A stretch of 64,000 bases of DNA from Sellimonas caecigallum (GCF_019754295.1 NZ_VIRV01000001.1:186001-250000), one strand, 5' to 3'. Positions 18,023-27,069 are shown, counted from the first letter of the stretch. A program made the numbers and translations. The notes: a model not told the origin generated them from the sequence alone.

Positions 18023-18064
18023 GTTGTAATCACAACATATTTATTGTAAAAACTATATTATACT
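18023..18064 (+). promoter_or_regulatory. Candidate CRP/FNR-type site and promoter of hcp
   Basis: Dyad GTTGT-AATC-ACAAC at 18023-18036 and a TATACT -10 at 18059-18064. If transcription starts about 7 bases after the -10, at 18071, the dyad centre (18029.5) falls at -41.5, the class II activator position used by CRP/FNR-family proteins. There is no good -35 element, as expected for an activated promoter. The regulator is not in the window. Confidence 0.5.
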
Positions 18065-18107
18065 CTCAGAGAAAAGTCAACAACGAACAGACAGGAGGAA
18101 AATCAAA

Positions 18108-19742
18108 ATGGAAAATAAAATGTTTTGTTATCAATGTCAGGAAACGGCCGGCTGCAAAGGCTGTACCATAACTGGAGTCTGTGGGAAGACTCCCAGGACA
18201 GCCGCCATGCAGGATCTTCTCGTATATGTAACCAAGGGGCTTTGCGCGGTAACTTCCCGCCTTCGTGAGCTGGGAATTCCCGTGGCCTCGTCTGTCAACA
18301 AACATATTAGCGAAAACCTTTTTGCTACTATTACCAATGCAAATTTTGATGAAGATGCGATCGTGGAGCGAATCCGCCAAACACTGATAGAAAAAGAATC
18401 CCTTCTTGCAAATCTTCCGTCGAAAGAAGGTCTTCCAGATGCTGCCTTGTGGAATGGCGCTGAGGAAACTTTCTCTGAAAAGGCGGCGAAAGTTGGTATT
18501 CTTTCCACCGAACAGGAGGATATCCGCAGCCTCCGGGAACTGATCACATATGGTATCAAAGGACTGTGCGCATATCTTTACCATGCATCCGTCCTTGGAA
18601 AGCAGGAAGAAGAAATCGATAGCTTCCTCCAGAAAGCACTTGCCGCCACACTTAATGATTCTCTCTCTGCAGAAGAACTTGTCGCACTCGCTATGGAGAC
18701 TGGAAAATACGGAGTCCAGGGGATGGCTCTTCTCGATGCAGCCAACACATCAGCCTACGGCAATCCGGAAATTTCAAAGGTCAATATCGGAGTCAGAAGC
18801 CGTCCGGGTATCCTCGTATCCGGCCATGATCTCCGTGATCTGGAACTTCTGCTGGAACAGACACAGGGGACGGGCATAGATGTCTATACCCACTCTGAGA
18901 TGCTCCCGGCACACTACTATCCGGCCTTCAAAAAATATCCGAATTTTATTGGAAACTATGGGAATGCATGGTGGAAACAAAAGGAAGAATTCGAAAAATT
19001 CCACGGTCCGATTCTCATGACAACCAACTGTATCGTCCCTCCAAAGGACAGCTATAAAGACCGTCTTTACACGACAGGAGCTTCGGGATATCCTGGTTGC
19101 GTCCATATTCCGGACGACGGAAAAAATGGAAAGGATTTCTCCGTTATCATCGAACATGCCAGACAGTGCGCTGCACCGGAAGAACTGGAGACCGGAGAGA
19201 TCATCGGCGGATTTGCCCACAGCCAAGTGCTCTCCCTTGCGGACAATATCGTGGAAGCTGTGAAATCCGGCGCCATCAAAAAGTTTGTCGTCATGGCAGG
19301 CTGCGACGGACGGGCCAAATCCCGTGACTATTATACCGATTTTGCCCAGGCTCTCCCAAAGGACACTGTGATCTTGACAGCAGGATGCGCAAAATATAAG
19401 TATAACAAACTAAATCTCGGAGATATCAATGGAATCCCACGCGTCCTTGATGCCGGACAGTGCAATGACTCCTATTCTCTCGCACTCATCGCCTTGAAAC
19501 TGCAAGAAGTCTTTGAACTTTCAGATATCAATGATCTGCCGATCATTTACAACATCTCCTGGTATGAGCAGAAAGCAGTCATCGTTCTTCTTTCTCTTCT
19601 TTACCTGGGCGTAAAGAACATTCATCTTGGACCAACACTCCCTGCCTTCCTCTCTCCGAATGTGGCAAAGATCCTAATTGAAAACTTCGGTATCGCAGGT
19701 ATCAAAACTGTCCAGGAAGACATCCATACTTTCTTCCATTAA
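18108..19742 (+). CDS. hcp: Hydroxylamine reductase (hybrid cluster protein)
   Basis: 544 residues, full length. The N-terminus CYQC-x7-C-x2-C-ITGVCG binds the proximal iron-sulfur cluster in the spacing seen in anaerobe-type Hcp. Hybrid-cluster ligands are found in [27 protein letters not shown] and [10 protein letters not shown]. Hcp proteins remove nitric oxide or hydroxylamine and S-nitrosylate targets. AGGAGG sits 7-8 bases before ATG 18108. Monocistronic: it is followed by a strong hairpin. No hcr reductase gene is next to it. Confidence 0.95.
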   Translation: MENKMFCYQCQETAGCKGCTITGVCGKTPRTAAMQDLLVYVTKGLCAVTSRLRELGIPVASSVNKHISENLFATITNANFDEDAIVERIRQTLIEKESLLANLPSKEGLPDAALWNGAEETFSEKAAKVGILSTEQEDIRSLRELITYGIKGLCAYLYHASVLGKQEEEIDSFLQKALAATLNDSLSAEELVALAMETGKYGVQGMALLDAANTSAYGNPEISKVNIGVRSRPGILVSGHDLRDLELLLEQTQGTGIDVYTHSEMLPAHYYPAFKKYPNFIGNYGNAWWKQKEEFEKFHGPILMTTNCIVPPKDSYKDRLYTTGASGYPGCVHIPDDGKNGKDFSVIIEHARQCAAPEELETGEIIGGFAHSQVLSLADNIVEAVKSGAIKKFVVMAGCDGRAKSRDYYTDFAQALPKDTVILTAGCAKYKYNKLNLGDINGIPRVLDAGQCNDSYSLALIALKLQEVFELSDINDLPIIYNISWYEQKAVIVLLSLLYLGVKNIHLGPTLPAFLSPNVAKILIENFGIAGIKTVQEDIHTFFH

Positions 19743-19747
19743 AAAGA

Positions 19748-19797
19748 ATCCTGGCTTCAGAATCATGGTGGCACACACCATGATTCCGGCCAGGAAT
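19748..19797. terminator. Terminator after hcp
   Basis: Perfect 11-pair stem GAATCATGGTG / CACCATGATTC (19760-19786) within an outer CCTGGC / GGCCAGG pairing, followed by a T-rich stretch in the plus direction; lies between the convergent hcp and MATE genes. Confidence 0.75.
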
Positions 19798-19823
19798 GTT
19801 TCTTAATTTTATAAATATCTCTA

Positions 19824-21167
19824 TTATGAATCTTGATCTGATGCCGACACGATATGATTTGGGGATATCCTCGTTTTCCTGTATACCACATATCCAAGAA
19901 CTGCCACAACCCCTTCCGTGACTGGGTAAGTCAGCCATATTCCCGTCATGTCCCAAAGAGCAGACAGCAAAAAGGCAATCGGTGCGATCAGCACAAGCCC
20001 CCGCAGCAAAGATAAAATATGTGCTGGGAGCGCCTTCTCGATAGAAGTAAAATAGACAGCAATGATCGTATTAAACCCGACAGCCAGCACAGATGTGAAG
20101 TAAATCTTCATTCCTATCACGGAAATCTGCTGCAGTTTTGGATCATTTTCACTGTTAAAGATTCCGGTAATCGGATCTGCAAATACATATAAAACCAGAT
20201 AAATCAAAATTGACAATACTGCCATAGTCGTCATCGCATATCTCAGTCCCAGATGGATAGCCTTTCTGTCGCCGCTTCCATAGGCATCACTGATCAGAGG
20301 CTGTACGCCCTGGGCGATTCCCGTATAGACACCAACAACCACGAGAGAAATATTTGCAGTCACACCGTATGCTGCAACCCCTACATTTCCTTCCAGATTC
20401 AGGATCAGCATGTTAAAAATAATCATCGCGATTCCGGAAGCCAACTGTCCGATAAGGGATGGAAATCCAAGGGAAAAGTCCGTCTTTATAATACCCCAGT
20501 TTACTCTTGAACGCACAAGTCCGAATCCGTTTTCTTTTTTTATCCAGTGAAGTGACATGATCAGCATACTGATGATCGGAGAAAGTCCTGTGGCAAAAAT
20601 TGCTCCGAAAATTCCCATCTTCATTGGGAAAATGAATACATAGTCCAAGATGATGTTGGAAAAACTTCCTACAAGCATAGCATTTGTTGCCAGCAATGGA
20701 TTGTTGTCATTTCTAACAAAACACAGCAAAATATCGTTCATGATAAAGGCCGGTGCAAACAAAAGCAGCCATTTCAGGTAGGTATCCGTCATGGAAAGGA
20801 TTGCCGGATCTGCACCTAAAAACTGTGCCAGCGGCCGCGAGAAAAACGCTCCGACAAGCGCAAACAGCACCCCGAAAAGGATTCCCAAATAAACGGTGTT
20901 CGTAAATATCTCATTGGTCTGTTTTTTGGCGCCTCCGCTTTTACATATGGAAAACTTTGTTGCTCCTCCCATCCCAAACATCAATCCACATCCGTGAATG
21001 AAATTATAGACTGGAATAGCAATATTCAATGCTGCCAAACCATTGGTGCCGAGCCCTTTGGCGACAAAAAAGGTGTCCGCCAGAATGTAGCAGGATACCC
21101 CGAGAGTCCCGAGTACGCTTAAAGAAGCAAAGCGGGCAAATTGTTTTCTGTAAGCCTTTACGTCCAT
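19824..21167 (-). CDS. MATE family efflux transporter (MepA-like)
   Basis: 447 residues with about 12 hydrophobic segments in two similar halves, the multidrug and toxic compound extrusion fold (cation-coupled export). Visible: DTFFVAKGLGTNGLAALNIA near the N-terminus, GMGGATKFSICKSGGAKKQTNE after the second segment, and SDAYGSGDRKAIHLGLRYA in the second half. ATG 21167 follows GAGGAGG with good spacing. The leader upstream carries a strong attenuator and a candidate guanidine-IV aptamer, which would make guanidinium or a related cation the signal. Confidence 0.92.
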   Translation of the reverse strand: MDVKAYRKQFARFASLSVLGTLGVSCYILADTFFVAKGLGTNGLAALNIAIPVYNFIHGCGLMFGMGGATKFSICKSGGAKKQTNEIFTNTVYLGILFGVLFALVGAFFSRPLAQFLGADPAILSMTDTYLKWLLLFAPAFIMNDILLCFVRNDNNPLLATNAMLVGSFSNIILDYVFIFPMKMGIFGAIFATGLSPIISMLIMSLHWIKKENGFGLVRSRVNWGIIKTDFSLGFPSLIGQLASGIAMIIFNMLILNLEGNVGVAAYGVTANISLVVVGVYTGIAQGVQPLISDAYGSGDRKAIHLGLRYAMTTMAVLSILIYLVLYVFADPITGIFNSENDPKLQQISVIGMKIYFTSVLAVGFNTIIAVYFTSIEKALPAHILSLLRGLVLIAPIAFLLSALWDMTGIWLTYPVTEGVVAVLGYVVYRKTRISPNHIVSASDQDS

Positions 21168-21184
21168 CAAATTCCTCCTCTTTC

Positions 21185-21291
21185 ACAAAAAACAACGCCA
21201 GATTCCCTATCTGCAAAGGCCTGTCGATAGGAAATCTGACGCTTAACTCTTTACCCGGCGGCAAAGACGTGTCTTTGTCATATTTATTTGC
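21185..21291 (-). promoter_or_regulatory. Candidate guanidine-IV (mepA) riboswitch with transcription terminator
   Basis: The minus-strand leader has a -10 TATACT at 21295-21300, then a hairpin CAAAGA-CACG-UCUUUG, the segment GCCGCCGGGUAAAGAG, then a long terminator stem (21196-21241: CGTCAGATTTCCTATC pairing with GATAGGGAATCTGGCG) and a TTGTTTTTT run, all upstream of a MepA-like MATE gene. A leader controlling a MATE gene by termination matches the guanidine-IV (mepA motif) class in Clostridia. The terminator is seen directly; the riboswitch class is inferred from context and partial motif memory. Confidence 0.5.
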
Positions 21292-21344
21292 CAAAGTATA
21301 ATAACACAAGATTTTGTCAAAAACAAGTGTTTTGCAGGCTTTTC

Positions 21345-21374
21345 TTGCATTTTCCTCCTATGGCGTGCTATACT
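21345..21374 (+). promoter_or_regulatory. Promoter of queT
   Basis: TTGCAT (21345-21350) and TATACT (21369-21374) with an 18-base spacer. The predicted transcript starts about 35 bases before the ATG, too short for a preQ1 riboswitch. Confidence 0.6.
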
Positions 21375-21415
21375 ATCCCACGTTGCAAATCCATTCAAAA
21401 TCGGAGAATTCAATC

Positions 21416-21901
21416 ATGAAATATAAAAAAACACTTTTTATCGCCTATGCAGCTATGATCGCTGCCATCTATGTGATCCTTACAAGTATATTCGCCCCTT
21501 TTGGTTTTGGCGAAATCCAGGTTCGTGTGGCGGAAGCCCTTACGATTCTTCCGGCTTTTACTTCCGCAGCAATCCCAGGACTTTTTATCGGGTGTCTGAT
21601 TGGAAATATTTTAGGAGGCGCCATACTGCCTGATATCATTTTCGGAAGCCTTGCCACATTGATCGGTGCTGTTTTTGTCTTCCTCTTGCGCAGGAAAAAC
21701 AAATATGTCCTGCCTCTTGCCCCTGTATTATCCAACAGTCTGATCATTCCTTTTATCCTTCGCTTTGGCTACGGGGTCAATCTTCCGATTCCTTTTTTGA
21801 TGCTTTCTATCGGAATCGGAGAAATCTTAAGCTGCGGAGTGCTGGGAATGCTTCTCTACAATGCACTTTCCAAATACCGCCACACCCTTTTTCGATTCTA
21901 G
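21416..21901 (+). CDS. queT: QueT transporter family protein
   Basis: 161 residues with about five membrane segments. QueT-family proteins are substrate-binding (S) components of energy-coupling factor transporters and are predicted to import queuosine precursors. Visible: IAAIYVILTSIFAPFGFGEI-type start region, QVRVAEALTILPAF (the family signature RV.EAL..LP), GLFIGCLIGNILGG, and RFGYGVNLPIPFLML. ATG 21416 is preceded by CGGAG; an upstream open stretch of 34 codons covers the promoter and is not translated. ECF ATPase genes are not in the window. Confidence 0.88.
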   Translation: MKYKKTLFIAYAAMIAAIYVILTSIFAPFGFGEIQVRVAEALTILPAFTSAAIPGLFIGCLIGNILGGAILPDIIFGSLATLIGAVFVFLLRRKNKYVLPLAPVLSNSLIIPFILRFGYGVNLPIPFLMLSIGIGEILSCGVLGMLLYNALSKYRHTLFRF

Positions 21902-21971
21902 CGATTATCGGACACAGATCGAAACCGGGCGTAATCAATGTCTTGCATCGTTTCTTTATACCATCTGGCAA

Positions 21972-22838
21972 TCACATGATTGCCAGTGCAACTGTCCCGG
22001 CCGTCAAGAGTATCAATCCTGTCAGCTCTTTTCTCTTCAGCTTTTCTCCAAACACCAAGTACGAGAACACGACAGTCACAAGAACGCTCAATTTATCCAC
22101 CGGGGCGACCACACTTGCCGGACCTTCCTGCAGTGCACGGTAATAGCACAGCCACGACACACCTGTAGCAATGCCGGAAAGACAGATAAAGAAGAGTTCT
22201 TTCCGGTCGCTCCTCTTTATCTCTTGCTGCTTCCCAGTCACAAATACCATCCCCCACGCAAGAACAAGCACCACAGCTGTGCGGATCGCGGTTCCCAGAT
22301 TAGATTCCACCTCAGAGATTCCGATTTTCCCAAAAATCGCAGTCAGACTTGCAAAAAATGCTGATCCTGCCGCATACAGCATCCATCCGGTTTTTATATC
22401 TTTCTTGTCATCTTTCACTTCTTTTTGCTCAATCATTAGAAAAATTCCCACTGCAATTACGGCTGCTGCTACAGCCTTCGGAATGCTGACACCCTCTCCT
22501 AAAAAAATCAGAGCAAGTATAATGGTAAGCACTGTACTGGACTTGTCAATGGGAACTACTTTATTAATGTCCCCGATCTGCAGCGCCCGAAAATAGCATA
22601 ACCAGGAAGCGCCTGTCGCCGCACCTAACAGGATCAAAAACATGAATGTCTTCCCCGTGATTTCCGAAATCTTGCTGCCCGATCCCACAATCCACACGAT
22701 TTCCCAGGAAAACAGCAGAACAACCACTGTTCTCACTGCCGTCGCTACAGTTGTATCCGTTTTTCGGATTCCGCACTTTGCAAGAATCGCAGTGATCCCT
22801 GAAAAGAAAGCAGCTCCAGCCGCATATAAAAGCCACAT
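21972..22838 (-). CDS. DMT superfamily transporter with two EamA domains
   Basis: 288 residues, about 10 membrane segments in two EamA repeats (1-140 and 150-288). Each repeat carries a similar opening (MLYAAGSAFFASLTAIFGKI versus MWLLYAAGAAFFSGITAIL), then WLCYFRALQIGD or WLCYYRALQEGP, showing the internal duplication. Exports or imports small metabolites; substrate unknown. Convergent with queT, 70 bases apart. A hairpin CTGGCAATCA-CATG-ATTGCCAG overlaps the stop codon but lacks a U-tract. Confidence 0.88.
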   Translation of the reverse strand: MWLLYAAGAAFFSGITAILAKCGIRKTDTTVATAVRTVVVLLFSWEIVWIVGSGSKISEITGKTFMFLILLGAATGASWLCYFRALQIGDINKVVPIDKSSTVLTIILALIFLGEGVSIPKAVAAAVIAVGIFLMIEQKEVKDDKKDIKTGWMLYAAGSAFFASLTAIFGKIGISEVESNLGTAIRTAVVLVLAWGMVFVTGKQQEIKRSDRKELFFICLSGIATGVSWLCYYRALQEGPASVVAPVDKLSVLVTVVFSYLVFGEKLKRKELTGLILLTAGTVALAIM

Positions 22839-22974
22839 ATTTTACCCCTTCTTTCCTAACCATTTAATCATAACGCAGATATTCTCTCTTTTCCAGACCG
22901 TTTTTGATTAATATGCACGGTTACCGTTTAGGCATCTTCATTTTTCTGTTTCTCCTTTCCTGAGACAAAAACAA

Positions 22975-23007
22975 AACAGCCGCCGGATGATACTCCGGAC
23001 GACTGTT
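22975..23007 (-). terminator. Terminator of the small-protein gene at 23040
   Basis: AACAGTCG-T-CCGGA / TCCGG-CGGCTGTT: 13 pairs with one bulge and a six-base loop, followed on the minus strand by TTGTTTTTG. Confidence 0.85.
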
Positions 23008-23039
23008 CTGCATAAAATTTACGGTCTTTCTTATCGCTG

Positions 23040-23261
23040 CTATGCTTCTTTTCTCATTCTCTTCTTTGCTTCTTCAACGGTTTCCCCGTCTTTTGTCAGG
23101 AACTCTTCTACAAAGGAATCTGTCATTTTCGTAAAACTGTTTACTGCACCTTCTTCCATTTTCTTATAGCCGCCAACCACGGTTTTCTCAATCTTTTTAT
23201 AACCTCCCACAACTTTTTCAGCTATCTTTTCATTTTTCTCTGCGAGTTTCAATTTTGCCAT
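23040..23261 (-). CDS. Small charged helical protein, function unknown
   Basis: 73 residues, lysine- and glutamate-rich, no membrane segment. It has a short internal tandem repeat: VVGGYKKIEKT followed by VVGGYKKMEEG, then SFTKMTDSFVEEFLTKDG and a basic tail. I recognise it as a type common in Lachnospiraceae but know no function. ATG 23261 (MAKLKLAEK) is chosen over an ATG two codons earlier because GGGAGG fits it better. Its own terminator follows. Confidence 0.7.
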   Translation of the reverse strand: MAKLKLAEKNEKIAEKVVGGYKKIEKTVVGGYKKMEEGAVNSFTKMTDSFVEEFLTKDGETVEEAKKRMRKEA

Positions 23262-23279
23262 AATCACACCCCTCCCTTT

Positions 23280-23369
23280 TTATTTTCTCTTTTTAATGAT
23301 AACTGCAGCAGCTCCCACAACGGCTGCGATTCCTGCGATGATTGCCATTTTCCCTGCCCGTTCTGTCAA
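23280..23369 (-). CDS. Tiny putative membrane peptide (22-29 residues)
   Basis: ATG at 23348 gives 22 residues: MAIIAGIAAVVGAAAVIIKK plus RK, one hydrophobic helix with a basic end, typical of a single-span peptide. A TTG at 23369 would extend it to 29 residues. It begins about 20-40 bases after the flavodoxin stop and ends 19 bases before the small protein at 23261, so all three could share a transcript. Ribosome binding site weak; composition is the main support. Confidence 0.4.
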   Translation of the reverse strand: MTERAGKMAIIAGIAAVVGAAAVIIKKRK

Positions 23370-23388
23370 CCTTGATTCTCTTTTGCTA

Positions 23389-24057
23389 TTATAAGTTTAA
23401 ACTTTCAACCCATTCCTCTACATCTGACTCGTCAGCTCCTGACCGGAATCGTTCGCCTTCCTGCCAGTTACCTGTTCCTGCCATCTCTGCCAAGAGATCT
23501 CCGCTGTCTCCCATACCGGAGGAAGCGGATGTTGCAAATGGGATAACTGTCTTCCCTGTAAAGTCGTTTGCTTCCACGAAGGTATCTACAGGCCACGCTG
23601 CAATGCCCCACCAGATCGGATAGCCGATAAATACTGTATCGTAAGACTCCCAATTTTCAATCGTCTCGGACACCAGCTCCACATCTCTAAGACTCTCATC
23701 TTCGTATTCTTTTGTGACACGGCTGTTGTCATCCGTCCAGTCCAGATCCTCATCTGTATATGGCTCTGCCGGTTCCAGTTCAAAAAGATCCCCGCCTGTG
23801 GCAGATGCGATGACATTTGCCACACTTTCCGTGTTCCCTGTCGCAGAATAATATACAACCAGAGTATTGCCCGTATTTTCTCCCTGCGTACTGTCTGTGT
23901 CTTCGGAGGAGTCCTTCGTTTTGTCACTGGTTTCATCCTGCTGTTCTGTCTGCTGTTTATTGCCTTCGCCGCTGTCTGTGGAAGATCCACATCCTGCCAG
24001 CAGGCTGACTGTTGCCGCACCGATTAAAATCATAGAAAGTAATTTTTTCAATTTCAT
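23389..24057 (-). CDS. Flavodoxin-domain lipoprotein
   Basis: 222 residues. Lipoprotein signal peptide with lipobox LLAGC (mature Cys at about 23), then a low-complexity acidic/Gln linker (about 25-62), then a flavodoxin fold: VVYYSATGNTESVA (FMN phosphate loop), FELEPAEPYTDEDLDW, FIGYPIWWGIAAWPVD (the family's aromatic FMN contact), IPFATSASSGMGDS. It would hold FMN outside the membrane and act in extracytoplasmic electron transfer or thiol/quinone reduction. Downstream of the esterase lipoprotein and aldo/keto reductase in the redox module. Start at ATG 24057 (AGGAG 11 bases upstream); GTG three codons earlier is too close to the site. Confidence 0.88.
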   Translation of the reverse strand: MKLKKLLSMILIGAATVSLLAGCGSSTDSGEGNKQQTEQQDETSDKTKDSSEDTDSTQGENTGNTLVVYYSATGNTESVANVIASATGGDLFELEPAEPYTDEDLDWTDDNSRVTKEYEDESLRDVELVSETIENWESYDTVFIGYPIWWGIAAWPVDTFVEANDFTGKTVIPFATSASSGMGDSGDLLAEMAGTGNWQEGERFRSGADESDVEEWVESLNL

Positions 24058-24110
24058 TAAGATCACTGCTCCTTTTCTCTACATACATCTTATTTTTGTA
24101 TCACTGTCTT

Positions 24111-24977
24111 TTACTTCTCAAACAACCATCCCATCATTTCATCATCATGTGGAAACAGAGCTCCTCCGCCGCCGTGCTGGTTTGTGACGCCTCCTTCTTC
24201 AAAATAGGAATCATCTTTGATATCTAACACTAAAATCTGGTCAATCTCAGCTTCGGTAAGTCCTTGCTGTTCATACAGATCATGGAGCCGCCTGTATGTT
24301 TCTTTTGTCGGTTCTGATCCATAGTATTCGTCCTCTTCGCCGATTGCCAGATAAACCGGTGTTCTGTTCTCTGCTACCGACTCGTAAGCGCCGTCCCACT
24401 TGGAACTTCCGTGAAGATAAGCTGTAAAAAGATCCGGGCGCATACCCATGGCGAGCGACATCGTTTCTCCCCCTCCGGAATACCCTTCCCCGTATACCTT
24501 ATCGGGATCAATATTATAATTGGCAAGAAAATACTCTGCGAGGGCTATCGTCTGACGGGCAGAAGTCTCTCCCCAGTCTTCCAGCTGCGGGGCCACGATG
24601 ATCATCTCCGGATTGTATTCCTGGGCAGTAAATCCGAAATCTTCTGTCTGGAGATTTACCCCCACTCCCTGGAAATACAGTCCCTGATATCCCGGCAGTG
24701 TAAAAAACAGCGCATACGGTTTACTGCCATCGTAACTTTCCGGGATATAAACATTATAATGGATATCTCCTTCTGTCTGTGAATGGAAAACATTATCCAA
24801 AAGAAATCTTCTGTATTCCTCAGTTCCTTCCGTCACTTCCTCATCAGAGACACTGTAATCCTGATTGGACTCCTGCGTTTGGTCAAAGACTGCTTCTTTG
24901 GATCTGGTCTGTTCTTCACACCCCGTCAGCATCAGAGACATCGCGAGGATACATCCTGCTGCGACAATTTTTTTCAT
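24111..24977 (-). CDS. Alpha/beta hydrolase lipoprotein (esterase/PHB-depolymerase-like)
   Basis: 288 residues. Signal peptide with lipobox LTGC (Cys at about 20), acidic linker, then an alpha/beta hydrolase: YALFFTLPGYQGLYFQG (oxyanion region), GYSGGGETMS (nucleophile elbow, Ser about 169), GEEDEYYGS (acid), and GGGALFPHDDEMMGW (histidine). Probably an extracellular membrane-anchored esterase; substrate unknown. Co-directional with the aldo/keto reductase upstream (23 bases) and the flavodoxin lipoprotein downstream (53 bases). Confidence 0.85.
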   Translation of the reverse strand: MKKIVAAGCILAMSLMLTGCEEQTRSKEAVFDQTQESNQDYSVSDEEVTEGTEEYRRFLLDNVFHSQTEGDIHYNVYIPESYDGSKPYALFFTLPGYQGLYFQGVGVNLQTEDFGFTAQEYNPEMIIVAPQLEDWGETSARQTIALAEYFLANYNIDPDKVYGEGYSGGGETMSLAMGMRPDLFTAYLHGSSKWDGAYESVAENRTPVYLAIGEEDEYYGSEPTKETYRRLHDLYEQQGLTEAEIDQILVLDIKDDSYFEEGGVTNQHGGGGALFPHDDEMMGWLFEK

Positions 24978-25000
24978 TTAAAGCTCCTCGGCCAATTTAT

Positions 25001-25846
25001 CTATTTTTGCTGATCTACCGGCGGAACCATCTCGGCGTACTTTTTCAGCATTTCCGGTGTGCTTATATAGTACCTTTTATCTTCATTCAAATCGGCAATC
25101 TCTTTTACTTCCTCATCCGTAAGGGAAAAATCAAAAATATCAAAATTTTCTTTGATATGTTCCGGATTTTTTGATCCCGGGATGACGATATTGCCTTCTT
25201 GAATATGCCAGCGCAAAATGATCTGGGCAGTGGTTTTTTTGTATTTTTCCGCCAGCTTTTCAAACAAAGGTTCCTGCAAAAGTGCGGCGTCTCCATGTCC
25301 CAGCGGATACCATGCCTGGATAACCATTCCTTCTTTTTCCAAAAATCTTTTCAGCTCTTTTTCCTGCGCATATGGATGTACCTCTGTCTGAAGGACTGTC
25401 GGCTCAACTTCACATACATTCAAAATCTCCTCTATCTGACTCTGTGTAAAATTTGAAAGTCCGATAGCCCGTACTTTCCCTTCTTTGAAGGCTTTCTCCA
25501 TCAATCGGTATCCTGCAAGATAGTTGCCGGCCGGCTGATGGATCAACAGCAAGTCGATATAGTCCGTGTCTAATCTTTCGAGCGTCTTCTCTACCGCATC
25601 TTCCTGCTCATAGAAAGATGGCCACAATTTTGTCTCAAGAAAGATCTCTTCTCTTGCAATGCCTGATTTCTTCATAGCGCGCCCTACCGCCTTTTCATTT
25701 ACATATGCGTTTGCCGTATCGATCAAACGGCAGCCTCCCTGAAGCGCGCTTAATACGGCAGCTTCCGCCTCATCCGGCTGCAGCAGAAAAGTTCCGATTC
25801 CCGCCATAGGCATTTTTACTCCATTTTTCAATGTCACATACATCAT
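25001..25846 (-). CDS. Aldo/keto reductase (AKR, 2,5-diketo-gluconate reductase-like)
   Basis: 281 residues, NADPH-dependent carbonyl reductase barrel. Visible: MYVTLKNGVKMPMAGIGTF, DTANAYVNEKAVG (catalytic Asp and Tyr), FLETKLWPSFYEQED (Lys), DYIDLLLIHQP (His), GLSNFTQSQIEE and VIPGSKNPEHIKEN near the NADP site. ATG 25846 is preceded by GGAGG; two ATGs lie in tandem and either may be used. Part of the intact redox module, 27 bases after the alcohol dehydrogenase. Confidence 0.92.
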   Translation of the reverse strand: MMYVTLKNGVKMPMAGIGTFLLQPDEAEAAVLSALQGGCRLIDTANAYVNEKAVGRAMKKSGIAREEIFLETKLWPSFYEQEDAVEKTLERLDTDYIDLLLIHQPAGNYLAGYRLMEKAFKEGKVRAIGLSNFTQSQIEEILNVCEVEPTVLQTEVHPYAQEKELKRFLEKEGMVIQAWYPLGHGDAALLQEPLFEKLAEKYKKTTAQIILRWHIQEGNIVIPGSKNPEHIKENFDIFDFSLTDEEVKEIADLNEDKRYYISTPEMLKKYAEMVPPVDQQK

Positions 25847-25873
25847 AGCAACTTCCTCCATTCTTCTTGTCTA

Positions 25874-27043
25874 TCAATAACATTCCTGATATATTTCCAA
25901 AATTTCTTCATGACTCATTTTTCTGTAACTTCCAGGAGACAGATTGCAGGAATCCGCAATTTCTTTAAGAGGCGTGTGTTCTGTTACGCCAAGCTCACGC
26001 AAAGTGGCAGGAAGACCGATTTCCCGGATAAAGTCTGCCAATGCCTCTACTCCTTCCCTTGCCATCTCCTCATCGGTTTTATCTCCTCTTGGTATCTCCC
26101 AGACATTTTCCGCAAAGCGTACAAACTTTGCCAGACCGTCTTTATAAATATGCCGGTAATAAACCGGATGAAGAACAGCCAGGCCGCAGCCGTGGTTGCA
26201 GTCGGTATAAGCGCCGAGCTGATGTTCCATTTGGTGGCATTCAAAATCACATTTCTTTCCCAGTTTAGTGATACGGTTTTCTGCCATAGTGGATGCCCAT
26301 AACAGGTTGCTCCTTGCCGTATAGTCTTTCGGATTTTGAACGGCAGCTCTCAGGTTGCGGATCGTACTTCTCATCAGAGCCTCGGAGATATCATCGGAGA
26401 CATTGTCCGTATCCGGCTCGCTAAAATACGTCTCCATAATATGTGACAGAATGTCAAACCCTCCGGAAACCATCTGTTTTACCGGGACACTGTACGTATA
26501 TGTCGGATCCATCAGTGCAAACTTTGGATTACACTGAGGATAATCTCTTCCTGTCTTAATCTTGCGCTCTTCATTGGTAATCACGGCTCCGCCATTGCAT
26601 TCGCTTCCGGTACCTGCCACCGTGACGATCACTCCAAGAGGAAGCGGTTCAAAATCGATGATTCCCATCTTCTCCCAATAATTCTCCCAGATATCTTTTG
26701 TACTGACCGCTGCCATGGATACCGCTTTACAGCAATCCATCACAGATCCGCCTCCAATGCCAAGGATCCAGTCAGATTGATGTACCCTAGCAAGTTCCGC
26801 CCCTTCCAGAACTTTTTGATATGTCGGATTTGCCATGATTCCTGAAAACTCTGCGACTTCAGCTCCAGCCTTTTCCAGTATATCCATCACTTCCTGATAG
26901 ATTCCGTTCTTCTTGATGGAACCTCCACCGTAAGCTAACAAAATCCGTTTCCCGTATTTTTCCACAAGGCAGGACAGATATTCTTTTACACAACCTTTTC
27001 CAAAATAGACTTTTGTGCTATTTTCATAAATAAAATTGTTCAT
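25874..27043 (-). CDS. Iron-containing alcohol dehydrogenase (BDH/YqhD-like)
   Basis: 389 residues. NAD(P)H-dependent alcohol/aldehyde oxidoreductase. Visible: YENSTKVYFGKGC at the start, LGIGGGSVMDCCKAV (dinucleotide and metal region), TVAGTGSECNGGAVI, and metal ligands in DILSHIMETYF and HQMEHQLGAYTDCNHG. ATG 27043 is used because a terminator-like hairpin (27076-27108) lies just upstream; the open frame continues to 27148 through it and cannot be coding. First gene of the ADH-AKR-esterase-flavodoxin module. Confidence 0.9.
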   Translation of the reverse strand: MNNFIYENSTKVYFGKGCVKEYLSCLVEKYGKRILLAYGGGSIKKNGIYQEVMDILEKAGAEVAEFSGIMANPTYQKVLEGAELARVHQSDWILGIGGGSVMDCCKAVSMAAVSTKDIWENYWEKMGIIDFEPLPLGVIVTVAGTGSECNGGAVITNEERKIKTGRDYPQCNPKFALMDPTYTYSVPVKQMVSGGFDILSHIMETYFSEPDTDNVSDDISEALMRSTIRNLRAAVQNPKDYTARSNLLWASTMAENRITKLGKKCDFECHQMEHQLGAYTDCNHGCGLAVLHPVYYRHIYKDGLAKFVRFAENVWEIPRGDKTDEEMAREGVEALADFIREIGLPATLRELGVTEHTPLKEIADSCNLSPGSYRKMSHEEILEIYQECY

Positions 27044-27069
27044 CTCATTTATCATCCCTTTCTTGCTTT

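Noticed and set aside
21302-21416. preQ1 riboswitch before queT
   Set aside because: The predicted promoter leaves only about 35 bases of leader and no preQ1 aptamer sequence is present.
21962-21986. Hairpin CTGGCAATCA / ATTGCCAG at the end of the DMT gene
   Set aside because: No U-tract on either side, so not called a terminator.
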